A stretch of 64,000 nt of DNA from Prochlorococcus sp. AG-355-J09 (GTDB lineage Bacteria; Cyanobacteriota; Cyanobacteriia; PCC-6307; Cyanobiaceae). Under the pieces are notes generated by a model, which did not search any database, was not told the DNA's origin, and saw nothing but the letters and a program-made list of their open reading frames with translations. Made by a program: the position numbers and the translations under genes. Location: contig QCDO01000001.1 in assembly GCA_003278735.1 (NCBI GenBank), forward strand, positions 1 through 64,000, given 5' to 3'. This document shows positions 29,468 through 37,839 of this stretch, piece after piece (positions within the stretch are counted from its first letter, which is position 1; every line of letters starts with the position of its first letter).

Positions 29468-29923
29468 ATGGCTAAAAGAGTACAAGTCGCATTAACTGAA
29501 TCAATCGCATCACTTGGTAAAGAGGGAGATCTAGTTGAAGTAGCACCTGGATACGCAAGAAATTTTCTATTACCTTATGGCAAGGCAATGAATGTAACAC
29601 CAGCAGTCCTTAAACAAATTGAAAGGAAGAAAGAAAAAGAAAAAATCGCTGCTGATAAAATAAAGCAAGAAGCTTTAGATTTCCAAACTGCATTATCTAC
29701 AATAGGTAGGTTCACTATTAAAAAACAGGTTGGAGAAGATGGAGTTCTTTTTGGAACGGTTACCAATGGGGATGTTGCCGAAGCAATAGAAGCGGCAACT
29801 AAAAAAGAAATTGATAGAAGAAACATTACTGTTCCTGATATTCATAATTTAGGTTCCTTTACTGCAAAAATAAAATTACATACAGAAGTAAATGCAGAAA
29901 TAAATATTGAAGTAACAAGTTGA
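29468..29923 (+). CDS. rplI: Ribosomal protein bL9
   Basis: Large-subunit protein that binds 23S rRNA near the L1 stalk. The 151 aa protein begins [25 protein letters not shown], followed by [13 protein letters not shown], the N-domain signature, then the long connecting helix ([19 protein letters not shown]) and the C-domain with [17 protein letters not shown] five codons upstream at 29453 would also be open, but the ATG at 29468 gives the family N-terminus. dnaB follows after 58 bases, the rplI-dnaB order known from many bacteria. Confidence 0.97.
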   Translation: MAKRVQVALTESIASLGKEGDLVEVAPGYARNFLLPYGKAMNVTPAVLKQIERKKEKEKIAADKIKQEALDFQTALSTIGRFTIKKQVGEDGVLFGTVTNGDVAEAIEAATKKEIDRRNITVPDIHNLGSFTAKIKLHTEVNAEINIEVTS

Positions 29924-29981
29924 TCAATTTGTTGCATTATTTTGAAAAGTAGCCAGAGTATATATCTAAGCAATTAAAGAT

Positions 29982-31364
29982 ATGGTTTCCGTACCTTTTC
30001 CAAATAATGGGCAAAATAAAAATTTTAAAAAGGATTTTAGTAGTGAAAATTCTGGATTAGTTCCTCCTCAAAACGTTCAAGCAGAGGAAGCTGTTCTTGG
30101 TGGCATACTTCTTGATCCAGACGCGATCGGAAGAATTGCAGACTTAATTAAACCTGAAGCTTTTTATATAAATGCCCATCAAGAGATTTATAGAACAGCA
30201 TTAATGTTGCATACCCAGGGTAAACCAACTGATTTAACTTCAATGAGTGCTTGGTTAGCAGATAATGGATCACTAGAAAAAATTGGAGGAAACAGCAAAC
30301 TGGTAGAACTAGTTGAAAATGTTTCCTCTACAGCTTCAATAGAACAAGTTGCTAATTTAATTAACGACAAATTTATGAGAAGGCAACTTATCAGATCTGG
30401 AAATGAAGTGGTTCAACTAGGTTTTGATCAAACTCAAGATACTAATGAAGTTCTAGATAAAGCAGAGCAAAAAATATTTGAAATCAGTCAAGAAAAACCT
30501 TCAAAAGGTCTGACTCAAGCAGCTGAAATCCTTACAAGTACTTTCAACGAAATAGAGTCAAGATCATTAGGTACTTCAGTAGCTGGAATTCCTGTCAATT
30601 TCTACGATCTTGATGCGATGACTCAAGGTTTTCAAAGAAGTGATTTGATAATTGTTGCCGGAAGACCTTCAATGGGGAAAACTTCAATGGTTCTTAATCT
30701 GGCAAAAAATGTTGCACAATCTCAAGATTTACCTGTGTGTGTATTTAGCCTTGAAATGAGTAAAGAACAGTTGACATATAGATTACTCTCTATGGAAGTT
30801 GGAATCGAGAGTGGCAGGCTAAGAACAGGAAGATTACAACAAGATGAATGGCCGTTACTCGGAGAAGGTATCAATTCACTAGGTCAATTACCAATATTTA
30901 TAGATGACAAGCCTAACTTAAGTGTTTTAGAGATGAGATCTCTGTGCAGAAGATTAATAGCTGAACAAAAAAAAGAACTTGGATTAATTGTGATTGATTA
31001 CCTGCAGTTGATGGAAGGATCAACCCCTGATAATAGAGTGCAAGAACTTTCACGAATAACAAGAGGTCTTAAAAGCATGGCTAGAGAATTAAAAGTACCA
31101 GTAGTTGCTTTATCTCAGCTTAGTAGGGGGGTAGAGTCTAGAACAAATAAAAGACCAATGTTAAGCGATCTAAGAGAATCAGGATCTATTGAACAAGACG
31201 CAGATTTAGTATTAATGATTTACAGAGATGAATACTATAATCCAGAGACTGAAGATAGAGGAATTACAGAAATCATTGTCACTAAACATAGAAATGGACC
31301 CGTAGGAACTGTTAAATTATTATTTGAACCTCAATTTACGAGATTTAGGAATTTAGCTAATTAA
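29982..31364 (+). CDS. dnaB: Replicative DNA helicase DnaB
   Basis: Hexameric 5'-3' helicase that opens the replication fork. The N-terminal primase-interacting domain starts at PPQNVQAEEAVLGGILLD, about residue 28. The RecA-like motor has Walker A GRPSMGKTS at 227-235, the Walker B stretch LIVIDYLQLM near 337-344 and SQLSRGVESR, with DLRESGSIEQDAD near 400. At 460 aa it has no intein, unlike DnaB of some other cyanobacteria. mnmG starts 12 bases later on the same strand. Confidence 0.97.
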   Translation: MVSVPFPNNGQNKNFKKDFSSENSGLVPPQNVQAEEAVLGGILLDPDAIGRIADLIKPEAFYINAHQEIYRTALMLHTQGKPTDLTSMSAWLADNGSLEKIGGNSKLVELVENVSSTASIEQVANLINDKFMRRQLIRSGNEVVQLGFDQTQDTNEVLDKAEQKIFEISQEKPSKGLTQAAEILTSTFNEIESRSLGTSVAGIPVNFYDLDAMTQGFQRSDLIIVAGRPSMGKTSMVLNLAKNVAQSQDLPVCVFSLEMSKEQLTYRLLSMEVGIESGRLRTGRLQQDEWPLLGEGINSLGQLPIFIDDKPNLSVLEMRSLCRRLIAEQKKELGLIVIDYLQLMEGSTPDNRVQELSRITRGLKSMARELKVPVVALSQLSRGVESRTNKRPMLSDLRESGSIEQDADLVLMIYRDEYYNPETEDRGITEIIVTKHRNGPVGTVKLLFEPQFTRFRNLAN

Positions 31365-31376
31365 ATCAATCCTAAA

Positions 31377-33344
31377 ATGCAAGATCATAACTCAATAAAT
31401 GAATCTTTTGATGTCATCGTTATTGGTGGAGGACATGCAGGATGTGAAGCCGCTATAACAACAGCAAAATTAGGATTTTCTACAGCCTTATTTACAATCA
31501 ATTTAGATAGGATTGCTTGGCAACCTTGCAACCCTGCTGTTGGCGGCCCGGCAAAAAGTCAGTTGGTACATGAAGTTGATGCATTAGGTGGAATTATTGG
31601 TAAATTAGCTGATGAGACAGCTATACAAAAAAGAATATTAAATGCAAGTAGAGGTCCAGCTGTTTGGGCATTAAGAGCTCAGACAGATAAAAGAGAATAC
31701 TCAAAAAAGATGATTGAAATACTACAAAATACAGATAATTTATCATTAAAAGAAGCAATGATTACCGAACTAGATATCGGAAAAACTGAAGAAATTGGAT
31801 TAAATTCAAAAAAAATCGTAAAAAAAAGAATAAAGGGTGTAAGGACCTTCTTTGGTAGTTATTATTCAGCAAAATCAGTTATCATTACAGCTGGTACATT
31901 TTTAGAAGGAAGAATATGGATAGGAAATAAATCAATGTCAGCTGGTAGATCGGGCGAACAAGCAGCAAAAGGTCTGACTCAAAATTTACACGAAATTGGT
32001 ATCAAAACAGAACGTTTAAAAACAGGAACTCCAGCAAGAGTTGATAAAAGAAGTATCATTTTTGATGAATTAGATATTCAGCCAAGTACTGCAGCAGATA
32101 AATATTTTTCGTTTGATCCAGATATCAAAAATAATATGACCCAAGTTAGTTGTCATATCACAAGAACAACTACCAAAACACATCAACTAATTCGAGACAA
32201 TTTACATTTAACTCCTATTTACGGCGGTTTTATTGATAGTAAGGGGCCAAGGTATTGTCCATCGATTGAAGATAAAATCGTTAAATTTGCAGATAAAGAA
32301 TCACATCAAATTTTCTTAGAACCAGAAGGAATTAATACCCCTGAAATATATGTTCAAGGATTCTCTACGGGTTTACCTGAAAATATTCAATTAAAACTTC
32401 TAAGAACCTTACCTGGATTAAATGAATGTAAAATGTTGCGACCAGCTTATGCTGTCGAGTATGACTATATACCTGCAACACAACTCCAAACATCACTCGA
32501 AACGAAAGAAATTGAATATTTATTTAGCGCTGGACAAATTAATGGAACTACTGGTTATGAAGAAGCAGCAGCACAAGGATTAGTAGCCGGAGTCAATGCG
32601 ACAAGAAAACTAAACAAAAAAGATCCAATAATCTTCAATAGAGAAAGCAGCTATATAGGAACAATGATCAATGATTTAATTACCAAAGATCTCAAAGAAC
32701 CATATAGAGTTCTTACTAGTAGAAGTGAATACAGGCTGACCCTTAGAGGAGATAATGCAGATAGGCGATTAACCCCATTAGGTTATGAAATAGGGCTAAT
32801 TGATGAGAAAAGATGGTCTGTCTATCAAGAAAAAATGAAACTCCTTGAAGAAGAGAAATTAAGATTAAACAACACTCGTTTAAAAAACACGGATGAAATA
32901 TCAAAAAAACTAGAATCAGCCACGGGATTAAAAATCAAAGGCTCAACAACTTTGAAAGAACTCTTAAAAAGACCAAACTTTCATTATTCAGATTTAATTA
33001 AATATAATTTGATTGAAAAAAATATAGCTTCTTCTATACAAGAAGGTGTTGAAATAGATATTAAATACGAGGGTTATCTTAAAAGACAAAAAAATAACAT
33101 TGAACAAATAAATCGTCAAAGCTGTAAATCTCTGCCTCAAGAAATAAATTATGAAAAGATAGATACATTATCTTTAGAAGCTAGAGAAAATTTGAATAAG
33201 ATAAAGCCAAAAAATTTTGGTGATGCTTCAAAAATTCCTGGGGTTAGCAAAGCTGATTTAACTGCTTTACTTGTTTGGCTAAAAATAAGAGAGATAAAAA
33301 AAGATAAGGCAAATATTTTCGCTGAAAAAAAGTTATCATCTTAA
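31377..33344 (+). CDS. mnmG: tRNA uridine-34 5-carboxymethylaminomethyl modification enzyme
   Basis: FAD protein that with MnmE modifies the wobble uridine of several tRNAs. The FAD-binding loop [11 protein letters not shown] is at 16-26, followed by [21 protein letters not shown] near 52-72 and [11 protein letters not shown] near 176-186. The second signature region [17 protein letters not shown] lies near 387-403. The C-terminal helical domain ends with [17 protein letters not shown], the family's tRNA/MnmE-binding end. Length 655 aa is normal. It follows dnaB by 12 bases; mnmE is not in this window. Confidence 0.96.
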   Translation: MQDHNSINESFDVIVIGGGHAGCEAAITTAKLGFSTALFTINLDRIAWQPCNPAVGGPAKSQLVHEVDALGGIIGKLADETAIQKRILNASRGPAVWALRAQTDKREYSKKMIEILQNTDNLSLKEAMITELDIGKTEEIGLNSKKIVKKRIKGVRTFFGSYYSAKSVIITAGTFLEGRIWIGNKSMSAGRSGEQAAKGLTQNLHEIGIKTERLKTGTPARVDKRSIIFDELDIQPSTAADKYFSFDPDIKNNMTQVSCHITRTTTKTHQLIRDNLHLTPIYGGFIDSKGPRYCPSIEDKIVKFADKESHQIFLEPEGINTPEIYVQGFSTGLPENIQLKLLRTLPGLNECKMLRPAYAVEYDYIPATQLQTSLETKEIEYLFSAGQINGTTGYEEAAAQGLVAGVNATRKLNKKDPIIFNRESSYIGTMINDLITKDLKEPYRVLTSRSEYRLTLRGDNADRRLTPLGYEIGLIDEKRWSVYQEKMKLLEEEKLRLNNTRLKNTDEISKKLESATGLKIKGSTTLKELLKRPNFHYSDLIKYNLIEKNIASSIQEGVEIDIKYEGYLKRQKNNIEQINRQSCKSLPQEINYEKIDTLSLEARENLNKIKPKNFGDASKIPGVSKADLTALLVWLKIREIKKDKANIFAEKKLSS

Positions 33345-33425
33345 AAGCACTTCGTCAGAGCACTGATTAATAAACTTTTTAACTCTCCAAAAATTTTATG
33401 GGAAGAAAAAGCCTCTAATTTTTTA

Positions 33426-33971
33426 GTGAAGAATTCACTACCAAAAATATCTGGTCCATGGAAATTAATGCTGCTTGGGGATGGAAGTCCAACTAGACAT
33501 CTGCAGCTTTTAACTAATCAAGAGACAAAAATTAAATTAATTTCAATGCAATTAGATCCTTTATCCACTCAAGAAGGGCCTACAGAATTGAATCAGTTAA
33601 ATGGCCCTTTAATTAGAAGACAAGTATGGATCAAAAGCAATAATAAAAACCTAGCTTGGGCAGAAAGTTGGTGGAATGCAGATCAAGTGAGTGAAAATTT
33701 AAAAGCCAAAGAAGAGCCAATTTGGAAGAATTTGACACAAGATAGATCAGAATTATTTAGAGAAGTTGATCGTATTTCACTAGTCAATGCAAAATGGTTA
33801 GAAGATCAATTTTGCTTTAAAGGTCCATTCTGGTCAAGAAATTACAGATTTTTTCGAGATAAAAAACCCTTAACAATCATAAGGGAAGTTTTCAATCCAA
33901 ATTTAGAAACTTTATTGGGTTATTCAGGAATTAAAGAATTTACTAAACTATACTCTTCTTCTTCTTCTTGA
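33426..33971 (+). CDS. Chorismate lyase (Ycf21/DUF98 type)
   Basis: Resembles the cyanobacterial chorismate pyruvate-lyase family, which forms 4-hydroxybenzoate, the ring precursor of plastoquinone. Signatures are LLGDGSPTRHLQLLT near residues 15-29, GPLIRRQVWI near 59-68, AESWWN near 77-82 and FWSRNYRFFRDKKPL near 137-151. Length 181 aa is usual. The start is a GTG, as no ATG is available upstream in frame. The last five codons before the stop are TCT repeats, giving a Ser tail; these bases are also the end of the gene on the other strand. It uses the chorismate supplied through DAHP synthase. Confidence 0.85.
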   Translation: MKNSLPKISGPWKLMLLGDGSPTRHLQLLTNQETKIKLISMQLDPLSTQEGPTELNQLNGPLIRRQVWIKSNNKNLAWAESWWNADQVSENLKAKEEPIWKNLTQDRSELFREVDRISLVNAKWLEDQFCFKGPFWSRNYRFFRDKKPLTIIREVFNPNLETLLGYSGIKEFTKLYSSSSS

Positions 33972-34514
33972 TCTGGGAAGATTTCTTGATTTTGATTGAA
34001 CTTGTTGGATTGATTGATCTCTAGAAGTATTATTCTCATTTTCTGAAGCTCTTTGCCATCTTTCAACTTTGAAATCCATTTCATCTGGCCAATCTTCTTC
34101 CTTACTCTCTTTCAAATAAGGTAATTTTTTTTGCTCAGTTGTCTGTAAATTTTTTGGTTGCCTTAAAGATATTGCTTCTAAAGGTCTTTTTGAATGCTTT
34201 GTAGTAGATTCATAAGAATTTGATTCTCTGGAAAATGTCTTAATATCGCTTTGATCATCGTAAAAGTTCTCATCATTCCAATCATCATTTTCTTCATCAA
34301 AAAATAAATCCACTTTTTCAGATACCCATCTTCCTACTTTTTTAACACTTTTACTTGTTATTCCTTGAAAATCTGAGTTCCTTCTTTTACCTGGCCTAGC
34401 ACCAGATACTCCATCAACGAATTGTCTTCCAGTTTCAAAAATTTTATCAACTTGTTTATCAACAATATTTCTATCAAAACTATTTCTAAGATTTCTAGTT
34501 CTCCTTGAATCCAT
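33948..34514 (-). CDS. Conserved hydrophilic protein with GARPGKRR motif, 188 aa
   Basis: I do not recognise a characterised family. The N-terminal third is basic and contains VDKIFETGRQFVDGVSGARPGKRR (residues 22-45 in part), which looks conserved-protein-like, then VGRWVSEKVDLFFDEE near 60-75. The remainder is hydrophilic and probably disordered, with acidic patches (DEENDDWNDEN), a WPDEMDFKVERW segment near 140 and a run of five Arg before the final Val. There is no signal peptide or membrane helix. The basic and acidic blocks suggest nucleic-acid or protein binding, without proof. It converges on the chorismate lyase gene and overlaps it by 24 bases inside a CTT/AAG repeat. Confidence 0.65.
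   Translation of the reverse strand: MDSRRTRNLRNSFDRNIVDKQVDKIFETGRQFVDGVSGARPGKRRNSDFQGITSKSVKKVGRWVSEKVDLFFDEENDDWNDENFYDDQSDIKTFSRESNSYESTTKHSKRPLEAISLRQPKNLQTTEQKKLPYLKESKEEDWPDEMDFKVERWQRASENENNTSRDQSIQQVQSKSRNLPRSRRRRRV
33955..33969. repeat. (CTT)5 trinucleotide repeat at two gene ends
   Basis: Five CTT units form the shared end of two convergent genes. Read on the plus strand they give TCT serine codons of the chorismate lyase, and on the minus strand AGA arginine codons of the 188-aa protein, in matching register. The last T is the first base of the lyase stop codon TGA. A change of one unit would lengthen or shorten both proteins by one residue without shifting either frame. Confidence 0.85.
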
Positions 34515-34598
34515 AAATTATTGTTCTTTTTAAAATATAAACTACATTAAAAAAATAAATAATTCCAAAAATAGAAACAAAAAAACGTTAAATTATTT

Positions 34599-35126
34599 CT
34601 AATCAAACAAAATTAAACACTTTTTATTCCATGATCCATTAAAGAAATTTACACAACATTTTTTGCAGGCTATATTCTTTATTCTTTTTCTATAAAAAAA
34701 TTTCTCACCACAATGTTGACAAGTTCCTATATATTTTAATTCTCTCCTTTCTATAGGAAATGAGTGCCTTACAGCAATTTGAAAATTCTTCTCTTTTGAA
34801 TTAATTTCATGCATCTTTTCTAGGAAATTTGGACCATGTATCTCATTTTTCTTTAATATCCTATCTACCCATGCATGAATCATTTCATGACATAAAGTAC
34901 TGTTTATTTCACTAGTGGATAATGTACTCAAGATAGGTTTCGATAAGATAATTTCAGAATCTATAAGACCATTAATACGTTTTCTTTTATAAAAACCAGC
35001 AGTAGTTTTTAATCTATTATCACTCCATCTAACTTTTACTAAAGGATGATTATTAACCGTTAAAGAATTTTCAAAATATTGGCTATTAAATCTATGAAAT
35101 AAGGGTAAAAGAGGAATTACGGGCAT
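34599..35126 (-). CDS. SprT-like zinc metallopeptidase family protein
   Basis: The SprT/Spartan fold is shown by the gluzincin motif HEMIH at 80-84 (Glu81 catalytic), a hydrophobic N-terminal helical stretch with FNSQYF near 13-18 that starts the domain, and a C-terminal zinc ribbon with Cys136, Cys139, Cys154 and Cys157. Related eukaryotic proteins digest DNA-protein crosslinks; bacterial SprT-like members are poorly studied, so that role is only a possibility. Length is 175 aa. It is divergent from the 139-aa gene across 84 bases and stands alone on its strand, 84 bases upstream of the 188-aa gene. Confidence 0.82.
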   Translation of the reverse strand: MPVIPLLPLFHRFNSQYFENSLTVNNHPLVKVRWSDNRLKTTAGFYKRKRINGLIDSEIILSKPILSTLSTSEINSTLCHEMIHAWVDRILKKNEIHGPNFLEKMHEINSKEKNFQIAVRHSFPIERRELKYIGTCQHCGEKFFYRKRIKNIACKKCCVNFFNGSWNKKCLILFD

Positions 35127-35178
35127 TATGGATTAAATTTAGTATTATTTTGACAAAAAAGCCATCAAAAATGATTTC

Positions 35179-35197
35179 TTTTCTTAAAGTAAGAAAA
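35179..35197. promoter_or_regulatory. Hairpin just upstream of the 139-aa gene
   Basis: TTTTCTTA and TAAGAAAA can form an 8-bp stem with a 3-base loop, ending 13 bases before the ATG at 35211. In an mRNA starting upstream it would lie next to the start codon and might affect translation. The stem has one G-C pair, so it is weak and may be chance. Confidence 0.2.
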
Positions 35198-35210
35198 AAC
35201 GCAAATTGAC

Positions 35211-35630
35211 ATGGATGCAACACTAGTTAAAGATATCGGAATTAAAGCATTATTAGTTGGCGGTGCTATACTAGTTTCTTTTTGGACTTTTAATGCAGTC
35301 AAATTAGTTATAAGCGCCAGAGGAATTAATCCATTAGTAAGAAAGTTTTTCGATCAAATAGCTGCAGGCAGAATTGATGCAGCTTATGGTTTGACTACAA
35401 AAACTTATAAAACTCATGTAAAACGACAAGATTTTCTTAAATTTTTAGCTAGTTTAAACCTCAATAAATATAGAAATTTAAAATCAGGAAGACCTAGAGT
35501 CCAAGAAGACCAAATCATAATAACTTTGAATTTAAAATCAGAAAACAAACAAGATGAGCTCCCATTAGACTTTACTTTTTCAAAAACTGACAATGATTGG
35601 AAAATAGACAGAATATCTAAAGTAAATTAA
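35211..35630 (+). CDS. Membrane-anchored protein with NTF2-like C-terminal region, 139 aa
   Basis: A hydrophobic helix at about residues 12-30 (ALLVGGAILVSFWTFNAV) anchors the protein. The rest, from about 40, has a pattern of helix then strands: FDQIAAGRIDAAYGLTTKTYK, RQDFLKFLASLNLNKY, and a final DFTFSKTDNDWKIDRI strand pair. That is the layout of DUF4864/NTF2-like domains, which bind small ligands or partners. I cannot name a function. It lies 23 bases upstream of the DNA ligase gene on the same strand and may be co-transcribed with it, though a shared role is not obvious. Confidence 0.65.
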   Translation: MDATLVKDIGIKALLVGGAILVSFWTFNAVKLVISARGINPLVRKFFDQIAAGRIDAAYGLTTKTYKTHVKRQDFLKFLASLNLNKYRNLKSGRPRVQEDQIIITLNLKSENKQDELPLDFTFSKTDNDWKIDRISKVN

Positions 35631-35653
35631 TAATTTCTTGTGAGGTAAAAGAA

Positions 35654-36967
35654 TTGTTTAAAGAAGAAATAATACATCAATTAGAATTAAACCCAAGTAG
35701 ATTAGAAAAAGAAAAAATCATCTCAAAAGCAATGGAAGATGATCTAGATGATTTTTTTGAAGGTATACGCATGGCACTTGATCCGTTGGTAACTTTTGGT
35801 GTAAAAATTGTCCCTGAGAAAGAAACTGAAAAAAGTCAAAATTTTTTATGGGAAGATTTTAGAAAATTAGCTAATAAGCTTATTCAACGAGAACTTACTG
35901 GTCATGCTGCTCGCGATGCAATTCTTTCAGCTATGGAATCTGCAACAAAAGAAGAGTGGAATGGATTTTATAGACGAGTTTTAATTAAAGATCTTAGATG
36001 TGGTGTATCTGAAAAAACAATCAACAAAATAGCAAAGAAATTTCCTAAATATGCTATTCCTATTTTTTCTTGTCCATTAGCTCATGACAGTGCAAATCAT
36101 GAAAAAAAAATGATAGGAAAAAAGCAAATTGAAATCAAATTAGATGGTGTGCGTGTCTTAACTATTATTAGACAAAATAAAGTAGAAATGTTTTCTCGTA
36201 ATGGGAAACAATTCCATAATTTTGGTCATATTATCTCAGAGATAGAAAACGCCTTAAAAGAAGACCCAGTACCTTATGACTTAGTACTCGATGGTGAAGT
36301 GATGAGCGCTAACTTTCAAGATTTAATGAAACAGGTACATAGAAAAGATGGCAAACAAACCAAAGACGCAGTTCTCCACCTATTTGATTTATGTCCACTT
36401 GAAAACTTTAAAAAAGGGAGATGGAACACTAGTCAAACAAAAAGAAGTTTATTAGTAAAAGAATGGGTGGCAAAACATTCTATGCTTCTAAAACATATAC
36501 AAACACTTGAATGGGAAAATGTAGATCTCGATACTATTGAAGGACAAAAAAGATTTGTAGAGCTGAATAAATATGCTGTAGACGGTGGATATGAAGGAGT
36601 AATGATTAAAGATCCTGATGCTATGTATGAATGTAAAAGAACACACAGTTGGTTAAAAGCAAAACCTTTCATTGAAGTCACTTTAAAAGTTGTATCGGTT
36701 GAGGAAGGTACAGGTCGCAACAAAGGACGACTGGGAGCAATCCTGGTAGAAGGAGAAGATGATGGGTATGAATACAGTCTTAGTTGCGGAAGCGGATTTA
36801 GTGATATCCAACGTGAAGAATATTGGTCAAAACGTAATCATCTCGTTGGTCAACTTGTAGAAATCAGAGCTGATGCTAAAACTAAATCCAAGGATGCAGT
36901 GGCTTTTAGTCTTAGGTTTCCTAGATTTAAATGCTTTAGAGGATTTAAAGATGGAGAAAAGGTTTAA
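35654..36967 (+). CDS. ATP-dependent DNA ligase, T4-like
   Basis: Seals nicks using ATP. The adenylated Lys162 is in IKLDGVR (161-167), motif III LDGEVM is at 212-217, motif IV EGVMIK at 314-319, motif V WLKAKP at 333-338 and a C-terminal OB fold ends near RFPRF at 421-425. The N-terminal helical domain has the run LIQRELTGHAA ... RRVLIKDLRCGVS, which from memory closely parallels the start of phage T4 ligase (RKLTGNAA ... RRVMMRDLECGAS). The start is a TTG with GAGGT 7 bases before it. Bacteria normally rely on the NAD-dependent LigA for replication, so this is an accessory enzyme, perhaps of phage origin (inference). At 437 aa it is slightly shorter than T4 ligase. Confidence 0.9.
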   Translation: MFKEEIIHQLELNPSRLEKEKIISKAMEDDLDDFFEGIRMALDPLVTFGVKIVPEKETEKSQNFLWEDFRKLANKLIQRELTGHAARDAILSAMESATKEEWNGFYRRVLIKDLRCGVSEKTINKIAKKFPKYAIPIFSCPLAHDSANHEKKMIGKKQIEIKLDGVRVLTIIRQNKVEMFSRNGKQFHNFGHIISEIENALKEDPVPYDLVLDGEVMSANFQDLMKQVHRKDGKQTKDAVLHLFDLCPLENFKKGRWNTSQTKRSLLVKEWVAKHSMLLKHIQTLEWENVDLDTIEGQKRFVELNKYAVDGGYEGVMIKDPDAMYECKRTHSWLKAKPFIEVTLKVVSVEEGTGRNKGRLGAILVEGEDDGYEYSLSCGSGFSDIQREEYWSKRNHLVGQLVEIRADAKTKSKDAVAFSLRFPRFKCFRGFKDGEKV

Positions 36968-37041
36968 ATTTTAAAAATAATATTCAACAAAGTAGTCAAA
37001 GAAAAATGTGGTTTTTAAATAAAAAAAATAAAAATCTTGGC

Positions 37042-37049
37042 TATAAAAT
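37042..37049 (+). promoter_or_regulatory. Candidate -10 element before a 50-codon ORF
   Basis: TATAAAAT lies 34 bases before the ATG of the small ORF at 37084 and is close to the sigma-70 -10 consensus. No convincing -35 hexamer is visible at the right distance, so the call is weak. Confidence 0.25.
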
Positions 37050-37083
37050 ATAAGAATAATTATCAGGACTTTTTGAAAGACTT

Positions 37084-37236
37084 ATGACGAAGAAAACAGT
37101 TTTCAACTTCATAAAAACACCTTGTGGACAAGCAAAATATATCGAATTAGAAGCCAACAAAACCCTACTAGGTAAATTTAGGCTTTTGTGGTTTATCTTA
37201 ATTGCATCTATTAGAGATTGGAATATTAAAGAGTAA
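37084..37236 (+). CDS. Possible small protein, 50 aa
   Basis: This reading frame begins MTKKTVFNFIKTPCGQAKYIE and ends IRDWNIKE. It has a basic N-terminus, one Cys and a hydrophobic stretch near residues 33-43 (FRLLWFILIA) that could be a short membrane helix. A purine-rich GAAAGA lies 4 bases before the ATG and a TATAAAAT box farther up. It sits between the ligase gene and the convergent TVP38 gene, where the DNA would otherwise be empty for 273 bases. I recognise no family. The balanced codon content and good start context favour a real small gene, without proof. Confidence 0.5.
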   Translation: MTKKTVFNFIKTPCGQAKYIELEANKTLLGKFRLLWFILIASIRDWNIKE

Positions 37237-37240
37237 ATTC

Positions 37241-37837
37241 TTAGGATTTTTCAAAATATTCCCTGGAATATTTAGCTGAGAAATATACAACTAAAAAAGT
37301 TGAAATAATGCCAACGATAGTCATATATAAGTTATTTGGTGATTGGACATTTTTTAGCTCCCGAATATTTTTTGCCAAACTACCTATTGAACAATAAAGA
37401 AAAGTTCCTGGAATTATTCCAAGAAGACCAATAGCGAAATCTCGAAATTTAACATTATTCAAACCATAAAAATAATTAAGAATACTGAAGGGAAATATCG
37501 GAGATAATCTTGCTAAAAAAATTAATTTAAGTCCGCCTTTTTCTACTACTTTTTCCATAACACTTAATTTTGGATAACGACTAAAAAGATTTTTTAGCTT
37601 TTTTGCAAAAAAACTTTTTGATACAAAAAAAGCAACTGATGCTCCTAAGGAAGCGGAGAAAAAAACGATGATTGATCCTAAATATGAGCCATATAAAAAA
37701 CCTGATAATAAAGATAACCAAGAAGCTGGGAGTATTAATAAAACAATTAAAATATAAATGCAAACAAACGAAAATATCCCAATTCCAGTATTAAAAAAAA
37801 AAGATAAATTATAAATATTTTCAAGAAATATATTCAT
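37241..37837 (-). CDS. TVP38/TMEM64 family membrane protein
   Basis: Member of the SNARE-associated/DedA-like membrane protein superfamily; the related proteins are thought to move lipids across membranes or to act with ion gradients, but the substrate here is unknown. It has 198 aa with about five hydrophobic stretches. The central conserved part is LIFLARLSPIFPFSILNYFYGL near residues 100-121 followed by FRDFAIGLLGIIPGTFLY, the family core. The ATG at 37837 is preferred; a TTG two codons upstream would overlap the valS stop codon. It follows valS by 2 bases on the same strand. Confidence 0.85.
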   Translation of the reverse strand: MNIFLENIYNLSFFFNTGIGIFSFVCIYILIVLLILPASWLSLLSGFLYGSYLGSIIVFFSASLGASVAFFVSKSFFAKKLKNLFSRYPKLSVMEKVVEKGGLKLIFLARLSPIFPFSILNYFYGLNNVKFRDFAIGLLGIIPGTFLYCSIGSLAKNIRELKNVQSPNNLYMTIVGIISTFLVVYFSAKYSREYFEKS

Positions 37838-37839
37838 TC

